A program made the translations under genes and the position numbers. A stretch of DNA of 25,226 nucleotides from Silene noctiflora (lineage: Eukaryota; Streptophyta; Magnoliopsida; Caryophyllales; Caryophyllaceae), in assembly GCA_009801015.1 (NCBI GenBank), contig VHZZ01001902.1, forward strand, positions 56,757 through 81,982, written 5' to 3'. Each line of letters opens with the position of its first letter. The stretch's first letter is position 1. A model generated the notes under the pieces. That model was not told where the DNA came from and searched no databases. It saw nothing but the letters and a program-made list of their open reading frames with translations. Below are positions 18,916 to 25,226 of this stretch, one piece after another.

Positions 18916-21498
18916 CTAATTGAAACCTTGATTACTTTCAGCAGTGACTACAGCTTCCGTAGATGGGTCAGTACCATCATCGTGTTCATCAATAGATTGA
19001 GCCATCTTTTGCTTCTGAGAATTAGAATCATCATCATCGTCATCATCATCATCATCGTCGTCATCTTCATCAGACTTTGACCATTCAGCGTCTGAGCCTT
19101 CATGTACAGGTGCTTGTGCATCCGCATTAGTTAAATCAACGACATCAGTTCCCTCCTCAGACTTTTTTGTCAACACTCCAGCACCTCGGTTTAGAATGAG
19201 AAAGTGTGCCACTGACTTGTAGCCTGCTTCAGAGACCTACGATACAATGTCAGACAGGCCTCAATACAGATTCACACCTCAACAAAACTGCAAAAGAGTT
19301 CGCAAGTACTCCTTCCATCCCAAAGTTACTGTCTGCCCTTGACTTTGATTGTCAACTTTCGCAATATCTCTCCAGAGGGTAAATTCATTGCCAATTTGTC
19401 AAATTTGATTTATCAAACCAACTCTTTTCATATTATCTTTTCAAAAAAGTTGTAACTATTGCAGTATATTATGAGAAAACAACGGTCAAAGTTGACTAGC
19501 CGAAACTTAAGAGAACAATATAAATGTGACGGTGGAGTAATACGAAGTTAAGACAACAAAGCCATGGCCCAGGATACAGAGGTGGCTTATAGTTTCAGAG
19601 GGAAAATTCATTGAAGTTTTGAGAACACCTTTTCGTAAAGTATGTTAAGCGGTGGCCATCCCTTGGCGCGGCGGCATCTGCTACAGTTACATATCCCTCG
19701 ACAAGCCGGGCACATCCAAGCAGGATTTTCAGAGGCTTCAAGCACATTCTCTCCATACCTATGGATAGGCAAAAAGCATAATTCAAGAGATAATCACAGC
19801 AGGAAACAAGCAGTATGAAACTAGGAAGATTGGATAATTCAGGAACCAAACAAGCATTCACAAGCCTGATGAACACCACAAGACAGCAAATCCATGATAC
19901 ACACACGACACAAGACTTGTTGCAGAGGGCAGACATGATAATAGAAATCAAGGTTTCAGGTATGGTATGGTCAGCGAAATATAATCATTAGTCACCTCGT
20001 GTATAAGCAGTCTCCACAAAGTTGGCCCTGTGGTGATCTACACTTGCCACAGTAGGTGTGCTTCCTAATCGTTTTTTGCCTGCAAAACCAAAGCAATCAT
20101 TAATATCAACCAACAAAATGATGCTCAACATCAGTAATCATTAAATTCTACTGTATATTCTTCAGATGTTCCCAGAAGAAAAACCTGCATTGATGACAAG
20201 ATGTTCCATTGACAGGGTCATACAAGCGCTCACCATCCTCGCCAAACCCATCAACATTCAGTTTCCATTCAGTCTCACAATTCCCCAACAACTTCTCATC
20301 TTCTTCAGTATAAACCTCGGTTTTCCATCCATCAGGAATGCTAATTCCCATTTCTCTCAGTGCTCTCTCATTCTCCATATACTTTCCTCCTCCCACATCC
20401 TTGAGCCTGCACAATATCCCATCAAAAACAAACATTAGAAACCCATTTTAACAGGTTTCGACACTCCATCCCAAATTTACTGTTCCCATTTGACTTTAAC
20501 CACTGTCGGAACTAGAGGGCTAGCAGAGACGTTAAACCCTACCAAACAATGAAAATTTTGAAACTTATAGTAAAAAATTCAATTTTTAAACTACTTCACC
20601 CCCCTAAAAATTTTAACCACTAACTACGAATCATAGCTCTGCCACTAACTATAATATGTTGGTACCAATCACTGTAAAACATTTTAAACAAACAAAATAC
20701 CCAAAACACAAAATCTTGGCTAAGACGCACTAAGTCAAGACAACACTCACAACCATTCAAATAAAACAAAAATAAACAGAGGGTATTGATTTAAAAGACG
20801 GTCTTAAGCAAAACCTACCGTTAACAAAAAGATGAACATTTTAAACAAACATAGTTCTGCCACTGAATAATGCGTCAATACCAATCACTGGGTACAACAT
20901 TTTAAACAAACAAAAAAAATACCCAAAACACAAATTCTTGGTTAAGCGGTACTAAGCTAAGACAACACTTACAGCCGCTTTAAATAAAGCAAAAAGAAAA
21001 AGAGAGCTATAACTTAAAAAGACGGTCTTAAGCAAAACCTATTGTTAACCCGAAAGAAGAACATAATTACCGATCAGATCGGCGAGAATCAAAATCGCGA
21101 TTCCGACGACGAGGAAAGAAAGAAGTATAAGCTTTCTTTTTCAGCGGAACATTCTTAGCGTTCTTCTTAGCAACATTAAACTGCGAACAAAGCGAAAAAA
21201 TACCCAATTTCTCCATCCGTTCTTTATTCTCTCTAATACGCTGTTCCCTAAACTTCTCATACCCATTTTCATCTTCATCCCCAGAACCCGAACCCGAATC
21301 CGAATCCGAATCCGAATCCGCCTCAGAATCCGAATCATCAGAGTTGACATACTTAGGTGCATTCCGTTTAGACTTGGGTTTAGGTTTTTGTTTCTTGGAC
21401 CGGGTTTCGGTGTCCGAAGAAGAAGAAGAAGAAGAAGAAGACGAAGGAGACGGAGTTAGCCGAGGTGGGGCCGATCTTTTTCTTAGGGTCATCACCAT
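18916..21498 (-). CDS. CDCA7-like protein with 4CXXC_R1 zinc-finger domain, five exons
   Basis: Model: complement of 18916-19236, 19629-19758, 19996-20079, 20185-20406 and 21071-21498; 394 residues, all borders GT-AG and phases consistent. The N-terminal third is a Ser run, basic stretches and alternating Ser/Asp (disordered, possible nuclear localisation via [11 protein letters not shown]). The domain runs about 205-305: [14 protein letters not shown]227-G-K-C230, QGQLCGDC (238-241), [13 protein letters not shown] (261-264), RGICNCSRC (265-273), KGWPP, then [10 protein letters not shown]. This is the zinc-finger domain of CDCA7 (MAO-A repressor R1 type). CDCA7 recruits the HELLS/DDM1 remodeller to chromatin and recognises hemimethylated CpG, supporting maintenance methylation. 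The C-terminus is acidic with 13 consecutive Asp (346-358). Introns 1 and 4 hold a duplication and a Stowaway MITE. An E2F site lies 100 bp upstream. Plants have several paralogues; which one this is remains open. Confidence 0.92.
19027..19065 (-). repeat. GAT/GAC trinucleotide run encoding 13 Asp
   Basis: Thirteen successive GAY codons (atc/gtc on the + strand) in the last exon of the CDCA7-like gene. Codons alternate in blocks between GAT and GAC, so it is an imperfect microsatellite that may vary in length without shifting frame. Confidence 0.9.
19309..19537. mobile_element. Stowaway-like MITE in intron 4 of the CDCA7-like gene
   Basis: The left end ctccttccatcccaaagtt and the right end gacggtggag fit Stowaway termini (CTCCCTCCGTCCC type). 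The element is about 229 bp and flanked by TA on both sides (19307-19308 and 19538-19539), the expected target duplication. The centre is AT-rich with no open frame. It occupies most of a 392-bp intron without touching the splice sites. Confidence 0.75.
20463..20502. mobile_element. Truncated Stowaway fragment in intron 1 of the CDCA7-like gene
   Basis: The segment actccatcccaaatttac followed by tgacttta resembles the left 45 bp of the Stowaway at 19309-19537. The right half is missing. It lies about 55 bp beyond the exon 2 acceptor, inside the intron. Confidence 0.45.
20633..21065. repeat. Tandem duplication of about 215 bp in intron 1 of the CDCA7-like gene
   Basis: Copy 1 (20633-20839) and copy 2 (20851-21065) share atagctctgccact, ccaatcactg, acattttaaacaaacaaa, acccaaaacacaaa, agacaacact and agacggtcttaagcaaaacc in the same order with scattered substitutions and small indels. 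Copy 2 reaches the intron's 5' splice donor (GTAATT at 21070), so the start of the intron itself may derive from the duplicated unit. Confidence 0.8.
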
Positions 21499-21597
21499 TT
21501 TTGCAGAAATGGTTTACTGAATAATTGTATGGGGTTTTTGTAGTTTGCAAGTATTTTAAGGGTCACGCTTTATATGTGAGTAGATATGGCACTTGTT

Positions 21598-21605
21598 TTT
21601 GGCGC
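21598..21605. promoter_or_regulatory. E2F-type site TTTGGCGC upstream of the CDCA7-like gene
   Basis: TTTGGCGC fits the plant E2F consensus WTTSSCSS, in the context ttttTGGCGCaatt, 100 bp upstream of the ATG at 21498. E2F/DP factors drive S-phase genes, and animal CDCA7 is a known cell-cycle-regulated gene. Position, match and gene function agree; binding is not shown. Confidence 0.55.
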
Positions 21606-21619
21606 AATTATTTTTAGTT

Positions 21620-22125
21620 TTCCCTCCTTAAAAGTCTGAATTTTTATTTTTTTAAGGGAATTTGGAGGGACATTAATTTTTCATGTTCCAAAGTTGAATT
21701 GCTTTTTGAATTCTTTTGGGAGCTTACAAAAGCATGCGTTACTCGATTTTTTTATTTTTTTTATTTTAAATAAGGTGCGAAGACCAAGATAGTATAGAGG
21801 CCAGAGGGGGAGGATAACTCGAATCCATGAGTTATTGTCATGGTACTTTAGTCTTAAGCACTAGGCTGAGACATTTTGGTACGAGTTATTCGATTTGGAA
21901 GGTCGACCAAAGCTCCTATCGCGAAAGAGATACTCCGTATAATCTTGTCCGTGGTTTCTGAGTCGGAAAAAACTCGAGTTCGTTTTATCATTATACGAAA
22001 TATTATTTTCACTTTCTCATCTTTTAACTATAACTAAATATAAATTATAAATATTTTTAAAAAACAAACAAGAATACCAAATACTAAAAAATATTATTTT
22101 ACAATATAATTATAATTAAAGGGGA
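21620..22125. other. Upstream region of the CDCA7-like gene with repeat debris
   Basis: No gene. 21780-21900 has gaactcgaatccatgag-like wording and cttaagcactaggctgagac, which I associate with dispersed plant repeats of uncertain class. The rest is AT-rich. Confidence 0.35.
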
Positions 22126-22495
22126 CAATCAGGCCAGTCGAGTTGGGTTCGGGTTGGATTGTATCGGGCCGGGTCATTTCGAGTCAAATGAAGTATCAGG
22201 ACGGGTCAGATTTGGTTCGGTCATTATTAGGTTCGGTTACTTTATCGCATCAAATTTGACCACTAAATATAGTTTTTAACCGTTATTTGATTTCGGTACT
22301 TCATTATTAAGTAAGCATATCAAAAATAAACACAAAAATCACTTTCAATTTGATCAATATTAACCTTAATAATTATCCGGTCATCAATTTAACCGGGTCA
22401 ATATCTGATCGGGTCTGGTTCGGGTGGCAACATTTCCGGGTTTTGTCAGGTCGGGTTTGCTTGGGTTCGGTTCATATTTAACAGCTCTACTTATA
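22126..22495. repeat. Degenerate GGGTT/GGGTC-rich repeat block
   Basis: Two clusters, 22139-22245 and 22410-22475, are rich in gggttcggg, cgggtcgggt-like and ggttcggt words. They flank an AT-rich centre, and the block ends in tatttaacagctctac. Such blocks are common in plant hAT-type non-autonomous elements. Terminal repeats and an 8-bp target duplication are not visible. Confidence 0.4.
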
Positions 22496-23230
22496 AATTA
22501 TAATTGCCTAAATAACATAAAATTGAGATAACATTAATATTTCAGTATAAAATTTAAAAAAAAAAAATTACTAACGAGCCCAAACAAGCTTCCGACCCGA
22601 GTCTCAGGTTCGACTCAAATTTAGCCAAGATCATTTACGGCCCTAGGTACCGCAAGCCATTATTATTGTTAGCACGGATAATTCACGTGATATTCTTTTT
22701 ATCTGCGTCTTTGGCATGATACCCTTGTTTTTAACCATAATATTGTGAGTCCACAACTCATGTTCATAAATCAAGAAAATGATGAATTTTGTACAATTGA
22801 GGACATTTATGAGGACATTTATGAGAACAATGATTTGAATCAACAAAATTTGGTTATTAATTTGTGGATAATTGTTGCATGTTAATCATTTTTTATCAAA
22901 TAAACTTTAAGTGAGTATATTCGTTGCTGGAGCAGATCTCCTGAAACACGGTTTATCAATAGACTTATCAAGAGACCAGTTACAAATTATTAGAAAAATA
23001 GTACAAAAAAAAGCAATATAATGAGTATGAATATTATTAAACGAGGTATTAATAAAAATTGTTACAATATATATTAAAATATGTACGACAATAGTGAAAA
23101 CATGTACCAAATAAAAGAGACATTTTGAACTACAATTAATAATGAAAGAGGTACAAAAAAAGTACATAAATGAGTACGACAAAATGGCCTTTCAATAACT
23201 TGCTGAAATACCATCTCTCCAATGCTTTAG
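22496..23230. other. AT-rich intergenic DNA; no gene seen
   Basis: No open frame with recognisable features. 22980-23180 has repeated gtac-containing words (ggtacaaaaaaagtac, gagtacgac) and could be old transposon sequence. The last part may already belong to the LINE, whose 5' end is not defined. Confidence 0.4.
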
Positions 23231-23293
23231 AGTGTTGTTGACAGGGGCTCCAAACGCGGTGATTTTTTTCCAAATTAATCCTTTTACAAGGCT

Positions 23294-25226
23294 TTGGTTT
23301 GGTGGTGGGTTTTTTTTTTTGGAGAGGGAGGGGGGGCTAGCGGAAAAATCCAACGGGCATGCACGAACTTTGAACCTTTGTGCTTGGCTTCTCAGAATTA
23401 TGTGGCCGACATTTCGTGCTATGGCGACACTTTTGGTGATACTAATTTTTCCGAGGATTATATTTTGAAGGAAGGTCATAAAAGAATGGCTATTTTGGAC
23501 CCTTGTCTTATTTGTATTCCTGATTCTAACTTGGTTACTAAACAAAGTGCTACTAATCACATTCTTTCAATTGCCAAATGCGGAAGGAACGATTTGATGG
23601 ACAATAAGTTTTTGCAATCTACAAAAAATATATCCATCTTGTCTGCTGATAATAGTACTCTTACTCTTAACAGTGTTGTTTCAAGAATAATCAAAAGAGC
23701 TAATTTCCATATGAAAATTAAGGATGAGGAATATTCAGATTTAACACCATATTCTGCTGATGATGGGTTTGCAGAGGTTGACCTTATCCAACCTCCTTTT
23801 CTCCAATGAAAGGCCTCTGTTGGAATTGTAGGGGTCTTAATGACCCGCTCGCCCATACAATTCCTAAAATTAGAGCGGTCGTATCCTCTTATTTTATACT
23901 TCCTCCGTTCCATTTGTTTCTTTACGTTTGCTTTTTTGGCGCTATTTATTAGTAAGGAGAATCTTCAATACAACTTCTAATATATAACATAAAAAATAGT
24001 CATGTGATATCTTGTTTAAATTGTCTCACCGAATGGATTATGAATATCAAACTTTTATAATTTTTAGTAACATGTAACTAAAGATATGGATAAAAGAAAA
24101 TGTGCATTGGCATATGTGCATAAAGCAAACGTAAATAATTAAATGGAACGGAGGAAGTAGATTTATTTATCTTATGTAGACTAAATGTAATGTTAGTATG
24201 GTTGATCCTTTGTTTAGATCTTTTGACTTTTCTTTTAGTTCTGGTGTTGATGCAAATGGGGGTTATGATTTGGGTTCAGGAGTCCTAGTCAGTTTGAAAG
24301 CTTATACAAATGTCCCCACTTTCTTAATATTAAAGTGAAGCAATGTAAGGGTCGTGTTTGGTACAAGTCTTGTTTATGGTGAATCCGTTACTCACAAAAA
24401 AAGAACAAGTTTGGAATTGTCTTGGAGATTGGCTTGAAACCTTGGACCTTTCATACTTTCTAATTGGGGACTTTAATCAAAGTGAATACCATGAAGATAA
24501 GATGGGTGGTACAAAGGGTACTATTAGAAGTGCTAATATATTTCATAACTGGAAGAATAAATTCAATCTTATGGACATTCTGATTAAAGGACAAAGGTTT
24601 ACATGATGCAATATGAGGGAAGGGTCGGATGTGGTGTTTGAAAGACTTGATAAGGCGTATGGTTCGTGGAATTAGAACTCTATCTTTCCGGATTCTGGTA
24701 TACAATATTATCCTATTCAAATATTTGATCATGCTCCTATTGTTTTCCACACTGATCTTTCCAAAGCCAAGTATGGTCGACCTTATAAGTTGGAGTCTTG
24801 GAATTTTGACTACGAAGAATGTATGAACCGTGTTCAAGCTGATTGGAAGATACCTATCTATGGGTCATTCGGTTATCGACTTATGCGGAAGTTGGGACGA
24901 GCACGTAGAGAAATGAAGATTTGGTCAATTAATAAGAGAAAGTCTTGGACTGAAAATCGGTCTGACTTGGATAACGATTTGGAAAAGAGTTTGGAGCTGG
25001 CTATTACGGAAGGTAACATAACTTTCTCGCCTTAAAAAGGAATCTATTGAGTTTGCGTCTAATATTGCTAGATTTTGGAAACAAAGAGCAAGGATTAAAT
25101 GGGCGATTGATGGAGACTCTTGCACTAAATATTTCTTCAATTGGGAAAAAATCGATCGACTAAGAATTTTATTTTGGGGTTAAAGAATATTGATGGAGAT
25201 TGGGTTTTTAATGAGAACGAGATTAG
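23294..25226 (+). pseudogene. L1-type LINE retrotransposon, decayed, open at the right end
   Basis: An upstream open stretch (23294-23809) ends in TGA that overlaps the ATG of a second frame (ccaATGAaa, 23806-23809). The second frame starts MKGLCWNCRGLNDPLA, the standard opening of plant L1 ORF2 (AP endonuclease). After a MITE insertion it continues with METKC-like NVSMVDPLF (stop in place of Glu), YFLIGDFNQSEYHEDKMGG (endonuclease GDFN motif, about 24445-24510), GQRFTW (stop replaces or follows Trp), FERLDKAYGSW, FDHAPIVF, and then QRARIKWAIDGDSCTKYFF (25080-25138), the linker before reverse transcriptase. The reverse transcriptase itself lies beyond the window. Several stops and frameshifts (24161-24960, 25035, 25180) show it is inactive. 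Whether the first stretch is a true ORF1 is uncertain: no zinc knuckle is visible. Confidence 0.85.
23899..24157. mobile_element. Stowaway MITE nested in the L1 endonuclease region
   Basis: The termini cttcctccgttccattt and aaatggaacggaggaag are exact inverse complements over 17 bp, extended by tacgtttgc / gcaaacgta further in. The element is 259 bp and flanked by TA (23897-23898 and 24158-24159), the Stowaway target duplication. It splits the L1 ORF2, so it inserted after the LINE. No transposase is encoded. Confidence 0.92.

Noticed and set aside
23232..23468. A second + strand frame beside the LINE's first frame
   Set aside because: It overlaps the longer frame 23294-23809 and shows no motif; probably a shifted reading of the same decayed sequence.

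Overview
The window looks like nuclear DNA of a flowering plant, almost certainly a eudicot. Its genes have introns with GT-AG borders, are spaced kilobases apart in AT-rich DNA, and encode plant-specific families (DUF674, Expp1-like, plant mobile domain). The transposon types are also typical of plants: a Mutator-like element, a plant L1 LINE, Stowaway MITEs and a tRNA-derived SINE. Recurrent short motifs (actccgta, agacggtct) resemble repeats I associate with Caryophyllales, but that placement is only a weak inference.

Layout. 1-3748: a decayed Mutator-like element with an N-terminal FAR1/MULE-type zinc-binding domain fragment on the + strand (47-1051, internal stop), meeting tail to tail a decayed plant-mobile-domain (PMD) gene on the - strand (about 3106-1042), and closing at a probable terminal inverted repeat (3640-3748). 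3749-4760: repeat remnants, including a hairpin element and a 45-bp tandem duplication. 5043-5871 (-): a short two-exon DUF674 gene. 7086-8488 (-): a three-finger CCCH zinc-finger gene, probably with a 1.25-kb 5' UTR intron holding a SINE and a second repeat; a broken copy of part of its last exon lies downstream. 11706-15142 (+): a six-exon ceramide synthase (LAG1/LOH, TLC domain), with a run of 32 G in intron 1. 15919-16287 (-): a small predicted single-pass membrane protein with 18-residue repeats, not recognised. 17537-18424 (+): a three-exon Expp1-like secreted protein. 18916-21498 (-): a five-exon CDCA7-like 4CXXC zinc-finger protein, convergent with the previous gene, with an E2F-type site in its promoter. 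21900-23230: AT-rich DNA with a GGGTT/GGGTC-rich repeat. 23294-25226 (+): a decayed L1 LINE split by a Stowaway MITE and running off the right end.

The five recognised genes do not form a pathway; plant neighbours are usually unrelated. They cover sphingolipid synthesis (LOH), RNA binding or regulation (CCCH), DNA-methylation maintenance (CDCA7-like) and two plant families of unclear role (DUF674, Expp1). I built the exon models by hand: every junction keeps frame and joins family-typical protein sequence, but no transcript data were available. I see no CRISPR array, bacterial operon or clearly new defence or metabolic system. The least explained items are the small repeat-bearing membrane ORF, the head-on FAR1/PMD arrangement and the SINE with an unusually long target duplication.
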